Shown piece by piece: positions 1 to 12,097 of a DNA stretch of 64,000 nucleotides; position 1 is the stretch's first letter, and each line of letters begins with the position of its first letter. The DNA lies in the NCBI GenBank assembly GCA_903813345.2, contig CAIIXF020000002.1, forward strand, positions 13,600,150 through 13,664,149, in the 5' to 3' direction. Both the position numbers and the translations under genes were made by a program. This DNA is from Owenia fusiformis (lineage: Eukaryota; Annelida; Polychaeta; Sabellida; Oweniidae). A model generated the notes under the pieces. The model did no database searches and was not told where the DNA came from. It saw only the letters and a program-made list of their open reading frames with translations.

Positions 1-715
1 AAGAAGAGATTTTCAAGATGGCTGGTTATTTTCAAAATGGTGGACATTTTTTGTAAAAATTATCTTTGATAACTCAAATACAAGTCCAGGGATTTGATTC
101 AAATTTTATGTGCTGATGCTTAAGGACAAAAGAGCTTCGCTCAAGATGGGATTTTCAAGATGGCTGCTAAATTTCTAAATGGTGGCCATTTTTCTTAAAA
201 AAACGTAATCTATGGTAATTCAAATACCTGTGAAAGGATTTGGTTCAGATTTCATATGATGATGCCTAAGGACACAATAGCTCTGTTAGAGAAAGAATTT
301 AAAGATGGAGGCTGAATTTCAAAATGGCTCCCATTTTTCATAAAAAACTTAATCTTTGATAACTCAAATACCAATGAATGGATTTGGCTCAAATTTTATA
401 TGATGATGTTAACACAGTAGCTCTGTTAGAGAAAGAATTTTCAACATGGCAGCTGCCATTTTTCATAAAAAAACGTAATCTTTGATGACTCAAATACCAG
501 TGAATGGATTTAGTTCAAATTTTATATGACAATGCCTAGGGACACAGTTGCGCTGTTCGAGAAAGAATTTTCAAGATAACGCTGAATTTGAAAATGGCCA
601 CCATTTTTGGGAAAAAAATACAATCCTTAAAGACTCAAATACCAGTTAAATTTTTTATGCTGATATGCTCTGTTCAAGAAGAAACTTTCAAGATGGCCAC
701 TAATTATCAAAACAT
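1..715. repeat. Degenerate tandem repeat, unit about 130-150 bp
   Basis: About five diverged units follow one another. Each has a 'caagatggctgc' block, a 'ggtggccattttt' block, an 'aatctttgataactcaaata' block and a 'gctctgttagagaaagaatt' block. Short relatives recur near 7425-7640 in reverse orientation and near 53040-53280, so this is a dispersed family. No open frame crosses it. Confidence 0.75.
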
Positions 716-1057
716 GTTATGTTCGGTGGGATTTGCTCCTCCCTGGAGTTGCTGTTTTATTTAGTTGTAGTTTTTTCTCACCTTTATTGTAGTAGTCTCA
801 CCAAGCACTAAAATTAAACTTACCAGCAAATGAAAGCACAAAGGCCATTATTATGTCACCACCAAAAAGTGGTTACATATTGTTATGGTCTCTGTTTTTA
901 GATTTGAGATTTCACCTTCAACGGCCTTCTCAGGGTCAAAAAAAGTATTTTTTCAATTTCATGTTTGGTATCTGATTGTGCACTTAATACAGGGATTTCT
1001 GTTTGTTAGAATATACTTTAGGTTTGTTGTAATATAAAGGACATTTTAAATTTTCAG

Positions 1058-1155
1058 ATTATTGATGAGTTGATACAAGATGTTGTGCGAAGAAAGAAGG
1101 ATTTGACTGTGATTAACTATTATGGAGAGGAATTCTCAGTATTTGGCAACACCCT
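1058..1155 (+). CDS. Internal coding exon of an unidentified plus-strand gene
   Basis: A 98-bp block lies between a good acceptor (aaattttcag, ending at 1057) and a good donor (gtatgt, at 1156). Only one of its three frames is open, and it encodes 32 residues beginning IIDELIQDVV and ending GEEFSVFGNT, plus two bases of a Leu codon. The segment is charged and looks like globular protein, unlike the repeats around it. I do not recognise the protein. Upstream exons must lie left of the window. The closest in-phase continuation found is at 11517, which would give an intron of about 10.4 kb. The exon call rests on splice sites and frame openness. The link to 11517 is inference. Confidence 0.55.
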
Positions 1156-1464
1156 GTATGTATCCTATTAAACATTTGTGAATCATACTATGTATGTCAT
1201 ACTTAAAAGGAACACTGATCTGGCTTTGAGACAATATTGCTTGGATACAACCATCTCAAATGATTCTGCAACACTACCACCTCATGTGCAACTTATACTG
1301 CTGGTACTCACCAAGTCAAATGGAGATGCACTGGCCAACTTGGGGCATTTACTCTTGAGTGTCTAGGAGTCAATGGAGACTTTCACCTTGCATGTAAAAT
1401 TGAAATGGCAACGTATAAATCACCCTATACAAATGCATGTTCTCAAATGAATAATCGTTCAGTT

Positions 1465-1905
1465 ACAGTGTTTACTTAGTCTGTTACTTAGGCTACATTA
1501 CATCGTGTAATATGTCAATGATTGTTATATAGCTGGTTTTCTATGATACATACCTTCAACAAGCTCATTTTGTAAGATATTTGGAGCTAAAACATGTATG
1601 ACATACATCATTTTCTTCAGAAAGCATTATACTGTGCACTGAAATCAAAATTGCCAACATAGTATTCAACAGACATGAGTAGAATGATTAACGTTGACAA
1701 CAACATGAAATTGCAAATATCCCATTCTTCACACAAAACTGAAGCTGATCGGGTATCTGGAGAAGATTAATTAGCGCTTGTTTTGTATGTGCGCTATATA
1801 CATTACTGTATTGATTCATGGACATTGTGTTCACAGTTTGTTGTGAAAAACATTGCAAGCTTGAAGTCACCATTATGTGAGAATTTAACCCCCATCCATC
1901 CATAG
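1465..1905. repeat. Diverged duplicate A (uninterrupted copy)
   Basis: This stretch matches 2500-2542 plus 5929-6330, with shared blocks such as 'atagctggttttct', 'gacatacatcat', 'gaaatcaaaattg' and 'ttgtgaaaaacat'. The other copy is split by the 3.39 kb TIR element, so this copy serves as the empty site. The minus strand of copy B stays open for 61 codons over the shared region, while copy A is frameshifted. Any coding ancestry is unproven. Confidence 0.7.
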
Positions 1906-2356
1906 TAGGTCAACATATCTAGGCTAAGGCTACTCTATATACTTTGACAAAAAGTAGGGGAGATTTTGATTGAAACTTGTATTGTTTTTTTAATTCAATT
2001 CATATTAGATCAAATTCTAATTACAATTTTTACATAACAAAGTCACATTTTCATTGTTGTATGGATAGAATTACCACAAGATGCTTGTAAGTTGCCATCA
2101 CATAAAGAATGTACATGTACATATATTCAAAAAAAATAGAACCTTATGAATATTAGCTTTTGACAATTACTTGTGGAATTTGGACAAAAAGTTCCAGTTC
2201 TTTTGTTTGTTCTAGTTTTGAACTGTCACCTCCATTGTCTGAGTCATCGTGTTTTCAGTAAATTAACAATTATGATTTCAAAAAGTCACATTTTTGTTAC
2301 AGTTCACTTTGTGAGCACAGGGGCCATCTGTCCTTTAGTTATATATGTTAAAAATA

Positions 2357-2485
2357 TTAAATGTGACTACTGCCTATAGCAATTGACTCTAAAGTATTGT
2401 TAAATGTGACTACTGCCTTTAGCTGTTGACTCTAAAGTATTGTTAAATGTGACATCTGCCTTTAGCTGTTGACTCTAAAGTCAAA
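2357..2485. repeat. Three tandem copies of a 43-bp repeat
   Basis: Three units start at 2357, 2400 and 2443, each beginning ttaaatgtgac and ending gactctaaag. Two diverged units of the same family occur at 44943-45018. Confidence 0.8.
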
Positions 2486-2499
2486 TCGTTCAAATCCAG

Positions 2500-2542
2500 T
2501 GTTTGTTTAGACTACACCATAGCGTGTAATGATTCTATAGTA
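2500..2542. repeat. Duplicate B, left part, ending in target duplication TAGTA
   Basis: Matches about 1470-1512 (cagtgttt ... gcgtgtaat). It ends with TAGTA (2538-2542), which is repeated at 5929-5933 after the inserted element. Confidence 0.65.
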
Positions 2543-5500
2543 GAGAGGTTTCGCAAAACGAATAAGCTAAAACGTATTCGCATCCGTATCTCGTTGGGTT
2601 TACGGATGCGTATTTCGATAATTTTCGTTTCGCAGTTCGTTTTTTGAAGTACGTAATTATAAACGCATCTCAATCCGTGTTTAATAGTAGTGAAAACTAG
2701 GGTCAAATAAAAGGCTTCATCTGCACTAAGATTTCAAAACACCATTGGGAGTGTCAGCTTTCAGAATCACAACTCCAAAAGTATTTTTGGTGAGTGCAAA
2801 AATACATATTAACCCTTTCATCCCTAAGGTGTCATTTATTAATTTCATGACATCAATTTCAACATGAAGAATATCCTTTAGGCCAGAAAAGATTATTTCT
2901 AGGTTTACAATAACCAATTCAGTATCAAATTATACCTTTCGGAATATTTAAGGGTTTGAAAACAGATAGGCTGAATAGTGGTCATTAAGTGACGTGCAGT
3001 GACTGCATTATGCCACAAAATGCGTAAACATTTCTAAAATTACTTGCCATACTGCACATGGACCTTTAATTTCATGTTTTTGCAGCTGTATATTTTGGTA
3101 ATAATTCAAGATCAAATAAATAAAAAATAGCGACTTGGGCAAGACCAAGGCATTCGGAAACCATACGTTTTCACATAAGCCACCCCCCCCCCCTTCCTCA
3201 TACATGGGCTTTAGTTGAAAACCCATGCCTCATATAAACTAAGGAGGGGAGCAAAGTAACATACATGATCATAGAAAGCGACACAAATATATCAGTTATG
3301 CAATAAAAGTATGTTTTGTATGAGAAATCAACAAAAAATATATTATGTAAAAAGATAAATTAGCATTGTTTTTCTTGAATTCATTGAACAACAGGGGACC
3401 AGCTCATCAGAGAATGACGCGAAGCTAACGCCTACCATACCAGTTGAATATCTCACCATCATAATACCCTATATCCCCTTTGGGGTCTACATAGAATCAA
3501 CTGATAAACCAACAACATTATACCCTAAACCGGCCATTTGTTGCTTAACCCAATAAACACCACAACCTGATCGGACACAGCCCACAACTCGACATATATA
3601 ACCTATTACAACCAAACACAACCTAGATCACCAATCATGCAACAGTACAATAGAACATAACCCAGTGTCAAAATACACAGAACGCAATAGAGCATAACCC
3701 AGCACCAAAGCCAGCATGGCGCAACCTGACTTACAACCACCAAAACACAACCAACTGTAAATTAACACAATATGTCACAACCCAATAATAAAACAACAAA
3801 GTCAAACACAACCAATTGTTGAATTAACTCAACACAATTGTGCAATCCAACATTAAACAATAAAAACACAATCAGGCACAACCAATAAAACACAACTTAA
3901 CTAACAACCATGAAAACACATCGAACTGTGAAATTATCACCAAACAATTTGGAACAACCCAATGGTAAACCAACAAAAGCAAACACAGCCCATTGTTCAA
4001 GTAACACAACACAATTTTTCAAAACCCCAAACCAAACAATCAAAACAAAATCAGGCACAGGCAAAAAAACACATTGAAATTGTAATACCGAGATACACAA
4101 CTAACTTAACCTAATTGGAGACAACGCCAATCACACAACACAATCAGACACAACAAGATGCCTCACCCGACTAGCCACAACCAGCTAGCCAACCAACAGA
4201 ACATATTCACAAGAGAAAACAACCCATTATAAGATTAACATAACACAATGGGACACAACCCGATACTAAATCACCAGACTAACAACCATCAAAAGAGAAC
4301 CTAGTCTCAAACGTACACAACACATTTCGGCAAAACCTATACCAACTTGAGACTTACCCACCATTACACAACCAGGCATAGTCAAATACTCAATCGATTT
4401 ACTCAACCCATCAAAACACAATCAGGCACAACCAATAAACCACAACGAAACGTTGATACCGATTTACTCAACTAAGTTATTCCAACTGAAGACAATCGCA
4501 CAACACAATGGTGGACGACCCGATATCTACTGAATATGTATTTGAATTACAACCAACCCCCCCCCCCTTCCCTATCATCACAAGGCTGCTAATGAAGAAC
4601 ACATCATGGACCACTACCCAAGAGTTAGAAACATCTGGGGCCCCTACCGTGACTCATATGTAAGAGAGAAGGTCCGTTACAGGATCAGGATGTTAGGCCT
4701 GTCTTTACAAAAATGAAAATAGGAAATGACACGCCAATATCATCATCCTAGGATCAAATAAATATACTATACCTGTCACATAATCACTGACGGTAGTTCG
4801 GGGAAGCTTGGGCACTAAGCTTTAGGGCACTAGTCTCACTGGACCCCCAAACGAGGCCGCTTACTGTTTGACATAGATCGCATGACTTGATGCGTGTTCA
4901 AGTCATACACGGGAAGAAGTTACCGGGCTAGAATTTTTTCAAAATCATCCAGTTTTTCATCTTACTGAGCACTTTTCGAGAGTTTTTAGCCAAAAAAAGC
5001 CCCCCTTGGCAAAAGCTGGATACGGGCAAGAGTGATGCGGGGCGCCATCTTTAGACCCAATATCACATTCATTGTCGAGGTCAGGACCAAGCTGCTATAC
5101 TCAAAATAAGCCCAATACCCTGCTCTATATGAATTCAGAGCGTGACTTAAGGCACAAAATATATATTCAGGTGGCCTAGCTGCTATCCATTGGTTTGATG
5201 TCCCTAAGATATTGACTACGGTATTACTATTGACTCCAGAAACGATAGACCTTACACCTGCCTATTAGCAAATGTGACTAAAGCTTTATTCGTAAAAATT
5301 GCAGGCCCCTCGCTTATAATCAAATTAATCAACAGATAAGGCTATTACTTCATCAAAATTAGCTCGATACACATGATAACATATGTGGGTTACTAAAATT
5401 ATACATTTAGGGAAGAATTTATCAATATTTGAAGGACAAAATAGATCTGAGACAACTACGCACAGAAAGTGTTAGTTTACGTACTTTCGGTATTGCTGTC

Positions 5501-5928
5501 GATATCACTAACGTATTGAGTACACTTTTACTCCATCGATGCGTTACGGATTTTGATACGGGTAGCTAAAACGTTGTGCGAAACATGTACACTGTAATTA
5601 TTGCAATACCATTCCATACAGTGTAAAATGAATTGAACATACCATTTGAAAAACTCGATTTATGTCAAACAATAAACAAATTCATTCACCAAACTTTAGT
5701 CAAATTATACACAGCACACTGTGCTTGTTCATATAGTGATACCTTTAGAAATAAAAACAATATAATCGAAGGGTAAAATCGGATACGTAAATTATCAACG
5801 TACATAAGCCTCATTTTTCGTGTTTTCCGTATCATTTCACGTATAAATTGAACTGACTACGCATAAATCTGGTAAATACGTTACGGATACGGATCCGTGG
5901 AGCTAAAAAACGTTTTGCGAAACCTCTC
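2543..5928. mobile_element. 3.39 kb non-autonomous TIR element, copy 1
   Basis: The left end GAGAGGTTTCGCAAAACG is answered by GCGAAACCTCTC at the right end, and TAGTA flanks both sides as a 5-bp target duplication. Subterminal regions are rich in CGGATACG/CGTATCCG words in both orientations. The interior holds a poly-C tract near 3183, about 1 kb of CA-rich 'aacacaacc'-type sequence (about 3530-4500), and a conserved open segment ending at 4716. No transposase is visible. A second copy lies at 37684-41024 in the same orientation. The superfamily is not assigned; a 5-bp duplication alone is not decisive. Confidence 0.85.
4575..4716 (+). pseudogene. Exon-like open segment inside TIR element copy 1
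   Basis: From about 4575 to the TGA at 4714-4716 the plus strand encodes a basic, tyrosine- and arginine-rich segment that includes KAANEEHIMDHYPRVRN and ends GLSLQK. The same segment, with the same stop, occurs in copy 2 (39656-39802). The two differ by about five substitutions, two of them synonymous, and no indels. The poly-C tract upstream (about 4557-4568) breaks the frame here, so no complete gene is present. It could be a captured host exon or the remnant of an element-encoded protein. I do not recognise it. Confidence 0.45.
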
Positions 5929-6330
5929 TAGTATGTCATTGATGCGGTTTTATAGCTGGTTTTCTAATACATATTTTAAACGAGCTCGTTTCGTAAGATT
6001 TTTGGCGCTAAATCATGCATGACATACATCATCGTGTTCAGCAAGAATTCAACTGTGCATCGAAATCAAAATTGACAGCATAGTGTTCAATAGACACGAG
6101 TAAAATGGTTCCCGTTGACCCAACGTCAAATTTCAAATCTCCCGTTCTAAACCCGAAACTCTGAAGCTGAAAGAGTATCTGAAGTAGACTAAATGCGCAT
6201 AAAACTATGAGCGCTCGATACATTCCTTTGTTAATTTTTGTACTTTGCGTTCACGGTTACGTTGTGAAAAACATCGTTAGCTTAACCTCTCCAATAACGC
6301 ACAATGACGTCAATTGTCGGAATAAACGTT
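5929..6330. repeat. Duplicate B, right part
   Basis: Continues the duplicate interrupted by the 3.39 kb element and aligns with 1512-1905. On the minus strand it is open for 61 codons (6038-6223) and hydrophobic near the start, with no recognised motif. Confidence 0.65.
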
Positions 6331-6507
6331 AAACGACATAGGGATTTCATGAAACTAATACTAATGTACAAAATATAACTGGACGTATTACAGTGTGCTT
6401 TAAAGGATGGGTATCGATATGGTGAACTGAATTCAACAATGTTTTTCTCTGAAAAAGTTATTGAAAACATTCTCTAAGTCCCTTATGTAATGTTGACTGA
6501 TTTAATT

Positions 6508-6965
6508 TAATGCAAAAATTTATATATATCTTTTGTTTTTTAGTGCAATTTTTTTGTTTCTTTCTACCAATTCTTGAGAATGAAATAAAATGTCTTTCCA
6601 AACCTTGTTGGAACAAAATAGCATATACAACATTTTCTTAGGCCTCTCAATATTATAGTTATACAAAGGACATTTTGGTTGATTTAACAAAAGGTATGCA
6701 AAAACTTAAAACAAAACCTCCAAAAATATATGAAAATTAAGATAAACCTTTTATTTCATTAACAAGATACTTTTTTAAAATCAACCAAATTTTCCTTTGT
6801 ACAATTACAATATTGAGAGACCTAAACACGTTGTGGTTATGTCATTTTGTTCCAATGAGGTTCGGATAGATGTTTCATTTCATTCCGAACATATGATACC
6901 AAGAACAAAAGAAGTGTCTGATGTGTTTTCTTAAGCAATATTGAGAAAAGTGTATATATATTTCA
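6508..6965. mobile_element. Palindromic fold-back element, about 460 bp
   Basis: Arms at about 6578-6692 and 6769-6887 are inverted copies sharing 'ttggaacaaaat', 'ctctcaatatt' and 'tacaaagga'. Weaker pairing extends out to AT-rich ends near 6508 and 6965. No coding content; consistent with a MITE. Confidence 0.7.
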
Positions 6966-7424
6966 AATTATAATGTTACCATCCAAAAGTCGACCATTAA
7001 ATTGACGATGTGTAAAATTTTCTTAATTTGTTTTGATTTCTGGTTTAGAGAAACGCGTGTTCAAAAAGTTCACCATATGGATACCACTCCTTTGACATTT
7101 ATTTCTTCTTACCCTCTTCTCCATAACCGTTTTGTTTTGTAAATTTTTTCTTAATTAAGGAAAACATGATTTTTCAGTTTTAGTCCTTTCTTGGAAGAGA
7201 AGATATACTATAAAGACGTGTAATTAACATACAACATAAAGAATGCATATATTTGAACATCAAAAGGTTAAAACCATACTTTTCTTCAGGCAGACATAAG
7301 ATTCACCAAATTAAGGAGGATTAATTTATTATAATGTTTGGTCTGAAAATCTGGGTGTGGGGGGGTACAAATTCATTTTTCTCACCCAAAACAGCTCTAG
7401 AACTTCTTACAGGCAGTTAAAAAT

Positions 7425-7640
7425 GTTTTAAAGATTTCACAGATCCGCCAAAAATAATTCACGATCTGTTATATCCAAATTCGTAAGGACAATTTTTGTA
7501 ATGAATTTCCCCCATGTACTATTTGTCCCTAGGTATCAGTTTATAAAATTTGAACCATACCTGTCCACTGGTATTTGGATTATCAAAGATTACATTTAAC
7601 GACAAATGGCATTTTGATAAATAGGGGCCATCTTGTTCTA
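7425..7640. repeat. Inverted relative of the 1-715 repeat
   Basis: Read on the minus strand, 7540-7610 gives 'aatctttgataatccaaata' followed by 'ccagtggacagg', matching the unit at 1-715. Confidence 0.55.
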
Positions 7641-7898
7641 TTGCCCTTGGTCAATAGGATAATTTCCTTAACCAGTCTTAATATTCTATCAAGGGTGCTA
7701 CATTTACATTGTTCAACCATGGTTCTTGTTCATATATAGTGTCCATAAATGATGAAATTGATAACGAAATGGATTCTTGGCATTCTGGTTGAGTTTCAAG
7801 GCTGCTTTTGTTTTGTTATGTCCTCACCACAGTGTGGGGCCATATTGTCAGCCTAGGTGCCTCCGTCCGTTAAGAAAACGTGTGAGACAGTATATATA

Positions 7899-8922
7899 CG
7901 AGGGTTGATCATAAAGCTCTCATAATATCTCTCTAATTTCTTTACTTTTCAATATTTTTCTATGAAATCTTCACAGAATGTGTAGCATGGAATGTTTCAT
8001 TAATCCAGCAAAAAATATTTAGGATAACTGAAACATTAAATAAGAAATGGTTGCCATAGTAACTTGAAATCAAGGCACCCGGGGCAAATAAAAAAACTAG
8101 CTAGAATAGCCCCTATTAACCATGTTTAAATACATAATAAGTTGTCAAATAAGCTGTCAAACACATTAAATTGTCAAATAATATTTGATCTTGACTGTTG
8201 TGAACTATTATAATGGTCATGTGAATTGTGTGATCTCATAATGGATGATTGTTATGCTTCATTAGAAGTGACCGTTAGACCCCATGACTGTTTTGTCAAA
8301 TATCCCGAGGAAAATTGATTTTGCCCCTTTAGTTCATTTTTAACATGTACAGACCACACACATGGTGTAATTTTGTTAATACCTTAGCAATATATTTGTT
8401 TTAGATCATGTTTAGTCTGACCAAAGGATCTTACAAACTTAACATAACATATTATCAATATGAATTTTATTTTTCTGAAGATCTCTGCATCTATTGCATT
8501 CTCTTACACAGTCATTTCTGATCATTAGCTTTGAGTCTCAGACCCTCGTATCACATCTAATGAAGCATGAAAGCATCCCCTATGACACCACACAATCAAA
8601 ATGATCAATTTTTTTAATAGTAAAGCACTTAGCAACATATTCAAGTTAACATTTTAACGTGTTTGGTAATTCATGAGAGTTTATTATGTGTGTTAAAATG
8701 GTTAATTAGAGTCATTCTCTCAATTACTTTTATTTGCCCCGGGTGCCTTGATTTCCCATTACTTTGGCAACCATTTCTTATTTAATATTTCTGTTTAACT
8801 AAATATCTTTATCTGATTCAATAAGACAGTCTATGCTGCACATTCTGTGAAAATTTCATTAGAATATATTGAAAAATATAGAAATTAGAGGGATATTATG
8901 AGAACTTTATGATCAACCCTCG
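7899..8922. mobile_element. Fold-back MITE with mariner-type ends
   Basis: The left end CGAGGGTTGATCATAAAG is matched by an inverted copy ending CTTTATGATCAACCCTCG, with TA (inside TATATA) on both sides. The arms stay similar for about 210 bp, including a CCCGGGGCAAATAAAA block at about 8080 that is inverted near 8730. Weaker pairing continues inward. The TA duplication and CGAGGG end fit Tc1/mariner-type mobilisation. No transposase frame is present. Confidence 0.85.
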
Positions 8923-8945
8923 TATATATTACAAGATGTCTGTAC

Positions 8946-9230
8946 AACCGGCAGTTTTCTCCAAAACCGATACAGATATCACTTTCAAATTTCCAGGGAT
9001 AACTTATGAGTGCATACAGATGTGGATGAAAAAATTAGATTCTTGTCGGCCATTTTGAAGTCAAATGCTAAAATCCTTGTCTGCAAACTTTAAGAAAACG
9101 GCTTCACAGTTGCTTTTAAAACTTTACCATTGTTCAGCTCACTTCATTCTACATCTGATCAGGTTTCGGACCGGTTACCTCATTCATGGCAGCCATTTTG
9201 AATGTTTTAAGAAAAGTTAGCGATAATACT
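8946..9230. repeat. Degenerate repeat related to 10716-11390
   Basis: Shares 'tttcaaatttccagggat', 'cggccattttgaa' and 'ctaaaatccttgtct' with the tandem repeat at 10716-11390. Confidence 0.5.
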
Positions 9231-9276
9231 TTGTATCATATTTGAATGGTGTTTTTGAGTTTTCATACTTTAACTA

Positions 9277-10001
9277 CAGGGTGACCCAAAAAATGCAACC
9301 CTCCATTTCTTCAATATTTTTCTTTAATGGAGGTAAATTGCATTTTCCCCATGGGTATGGCTCAAATTTTTGCAGTCATTGCTTGTTGGAGTTCTGCAAT
9401 TGCGGTAGGGTTATTTTCATACACATTATCCTTTAAATAACCCCATATATAGAAGTCAGGGGCATTGAGATCAAGACGTTGGGATGACCATGGGTTCTCC
9501 ATCCTAGGAGAGATAATCTCATAGAAATGACAAGTGAGCCAGGCTATGCTATTATAAGAAGTGTGAGGAGTAGCTCCATACTTCTAGAACCACTGTTCTT
9601 GTCGAGTGAAGCCTGTATGTCATTCTAGAACTGCCTAGAACTTCCTGGGAACGCCAATATTGCGCTGTGTGTTAACAGTAACAGTGTTGCCATTATCAAT
9701 CTCAAACCAAAAGGGGCTGATGATTTCATATTTGGAAATTGGCAGCCCAAGCTGTGCATTTAACAGAATGAAGGGGCCTTGGAAGCACTGCATCTGGAAT
9801 TTGTGATCCCAGAACACATTACTAGTATTTCTTGAGTTTACATGTTCAGAAAGAAGGGAATGTGATTCATCCAAAAACCTAACATTGGAAATGGACGACA
9901 TTTGGAGCACATTTTGGAACGACCATAACTCTATCAATATAAGACTATGATTATTGAAACTTTGCCAGAGGATCCCACATTGAATGAAGCCTATGTGTAC
10001 C
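9277..10001 (-). pseudogene. Decayed mariner-like DDE transposase
   Basis: The minus strand carries recognisable pieces of an IS630/Tc1/mariner-type transposase. FLDESHSLLSEHVN has the first catalytic Asp context, and SPFWFEIDNGNTVTVNT is the conserved strand that follows. After a frame break come YGATPHTSYNSIAWL (a degraded QDGA.pHT block) and LDLNAPDFYIWGYLKDNVYE (the third catalytic block of the SPDLNP.D type). These lie in order from 10003 down to about 9365. A stop and frameshift near 9600-9635 break the frame. The element's 3' end at 9277 reads CAGGGTGACCCAAAAAATGC preceded by TA. The N-terminal DNA-binding part is missing, and a fold-back element abuts at 10002. It is a dead copy. Confidence 0.8.
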
Positions 10002-10703
10002 AAAGGAGCACGTAGGTTATCGCAAACAATTTCAAACGATTCACACTTGAACTATGAATATTTTCTGATCATGAACATGGGTGTATCTTTTAGATCCATT
10101 CATTATCTTCAAGAAAAATATATATAATGATAATTTAGTTAATCAGACCTAAGTGATATTGAAGGGGCAATGGACCAATCAACATAATTTTTCAAAAATG
10201 TTGACCTAATTTTCACCAAAAATGCAATCTTTTATGATATTGTTGAATGTGCTTTGAGACATGTTCGATTTCCTAAAAGAAAAAGTTGATTGCTCCAGGG
10301 ACTTTAAAGATACTGAATTTGGATGACCAAAATGAACTGAAACCAATGGATAGCATGATATTTTTCAATGGAGAAATAACATGGGGAACACTTATCTAAT
10401 AGCAATTAAGTTTTTCTTTCAAGAACTATTTGATACATCAAAATAAAAAAATAGCAATTCATTAAACATTGTAAAAAATGATTGCATTTTTGTGAAAATG
10501 GGGTCAACATCTTTGAAAAAGTCTGTTGACGGGTTGATTGCTAGTTAAATATCTCCGAGTTTGTTTGACTTTATTTACTGTATATAATTTTCTTTGAGAT
10601 AATGAATTGATCTAAAAGATAAACCGGTCTTCAATGTCAGAAAATAGTCATAATCAAAGATATAACCTTCTGAAATTGTTTGCGATAACCTACGTGCTCC
10701 TTT
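10002..10703. mobile_element. Fold-back element abutting the mariner remnant
   Basis: The ends AAAGGAGCACGTAGGTTATC (10002) and GATAACCTACGTGCTCCTTT (ending 10703) are inverted copies, extending through 'gcaaacaatttca'. Inner inverted blocks (ggaccaatcaaca/gttgattgc and 'ttgaccta'/'ggggtcaac') make most of the element palindromic. It truncates the transposase at 10001. No target duplication is obvious. Confidence 0.8.
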
Positions 10704-10715
10704 CAGAGCAATTAC

Positions 10716-11390
10716 TGCTCGGTAGATCAATTTCAAATTTTCAGGGATGATTGTTAGTATGAAAATTTAGACCGGGTTAGTTTTTTGTCATTCTGGGTAA
10801 ATGTCAAGGCAGCCATTTTGGATTTTCCATCCTAAAATCTTGTCTACGCGTTTTCAGGTTGACTGTTTGGTAGATCAATTTCAAATTTTCAGGGATGATT
10901 CTTAGTACCGAATATCTAGATCGGATTAGATTTTTGGAATTCTGGGTAAATTTCAAGGCAGCCATTTCGGATTTTCCATCCTAAAATCTTGTCTGTAAAG
11001 TCTTATTGTCTACGTGTTTTCAGGTGAACAGTTTGGTAGATCAATTTCAAATTTTCAGGGCTGGTTCTTAGTATGGAAATCTAGAACTGACTAATTTGGC
11101 ATTCTGGGTAAATTTTAAGGTGGCCAATTTCAAATTTACAGGGATGATTTTTAGTATGCAAATATTCTAGATCTGACTAGTTTTTCGACATTCCGGGTAA
11201 ATGTTAAGGCACCCATTTTGGATTTTCTGTCCTGAAATCTTGTCTGTAGTCTTGTCTTTGCATTTCCAGGTTAACCATTTGAGGGATCAACTTCAAATTT
11301 TCAGTTTACAGATCAATTTAAAAGAATGAAAATCTTAAACTACTTAGTTTTTAGGTAGTCCTGCTAAATTTTAAGGTGGCCACATTAGAT
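10716..11390. repeat. Tandem repeat, unit about 155-165 bp
   Basis: Units recur at about 10720, 10871, 11034, 11127 (out of register, internal deletion) and 11284. Each has 'gatcaatttcaaattttcag', 'attctgggtaaat', 'ggcagccattttggatttt' and 'taaaatcttgtct'. Confidence 0.75.
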
Positions 11391-11516
11391 TTTTCTCTTA
11401 AAATCTTGTCTTTTCAATTGATTAGTACATTCAGGATGAAAAATTTGCAGTATATAGGATCACCCATTGGTCAGTTGGTGGGGACATGTTGTACACATTT
11501 GTGTTCTTGTTGCAGA

Positions 11517-11585
11517 ATATATTTTCAAAAATTACTTGGATTCCAAGCAAGAGATGGTATGACTGATTACTTCATTCTGTTCTAG
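11517..11585 (+). CDS. Candidate terminal coding exon
   Basis: A good acceptor (tgttcttgttgcag, ending 11516) opens a frame that completes the split Leu codon of the exon at 1058-1155. It reads IYFQKLLGFQARDG and ends MTDYFILF with TAG at 11583-11585. AATAAA follows at 11644. The phase agreement, acceptor and poly(A) context support a 3'-terminal exon, but 22 codons is short and no family is recognised, so a chance open frame is possible. Confidence 0.35.
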   Translation: MYFQKLLGFQARDGMTDYFILF

Positions 11586-11643
11586 CATCGGCTCAATTTT
11601 GCATATTTTTGAAGAAAAGAGAACAATTTCTAATGTACACAAT

Positions 11644-11649
11644 AATAAA
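11644..11649 (+). promoter_or_regulatory. Candidate poly(A) signal AATAAA
   Basis: AATAAA lies 59 bp after the TAG of the candidate terminal exon. A second AATAAA is at about 11755. It has meaning only if that exon is real. Confidence 0.35.
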
Positions 11650-12097
11650 ATCTTCAGTGGGATTCATCAATCATGTCATCTTTGACAAATTAAGTCTTCA
11701 AATAATATCTTTCTATGGGTTTGGCATGTGATTTGTTTCATTTAATTGATTTTAAATAAACGCCTTAAATTTAAAATTACTCATTTTATTCATCTATAAT
11801 TAAGGAATACATTTATATAGTGTCCATTTTGATTCAATAATCAATATAAATTTTGCACATATAAATTATTGCATTTGTACATTTATAGCGAAACATTAAG
11901 GAATAACAGCACACAAGAAGGCTATATCATCAAATAAAATTCTAGTCCAAAACTAGCATAAATATGAGTTATGTAACTTAGGCAAAATCTACCAACTGGT
12001 GTAACACTACACTACATGTATGTGTAAAGTCCCATGGGTGATTTATGCCGTCTGCCACAGAGTTCACTGGATTTAGCATGTCCAATATTGATACAAT

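Larger units (their letters stand above)
1156..11516 (+). other. Putative 10.4 kb intron filled with transposable elements
   Basis: No convincing exon is visible between the donor at 1156 and the acceptor at 11516. The stretch holds a diverged duplication, a 43-bp tandem repeat, the 3.39 kb TIR element, fold-back elements, a mariner-like remnant and tandem repeats, all listed separately. It counts as an intron only if the exons at 1058-1155 and 11517-11585 belong together. Confidence 0.35.
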
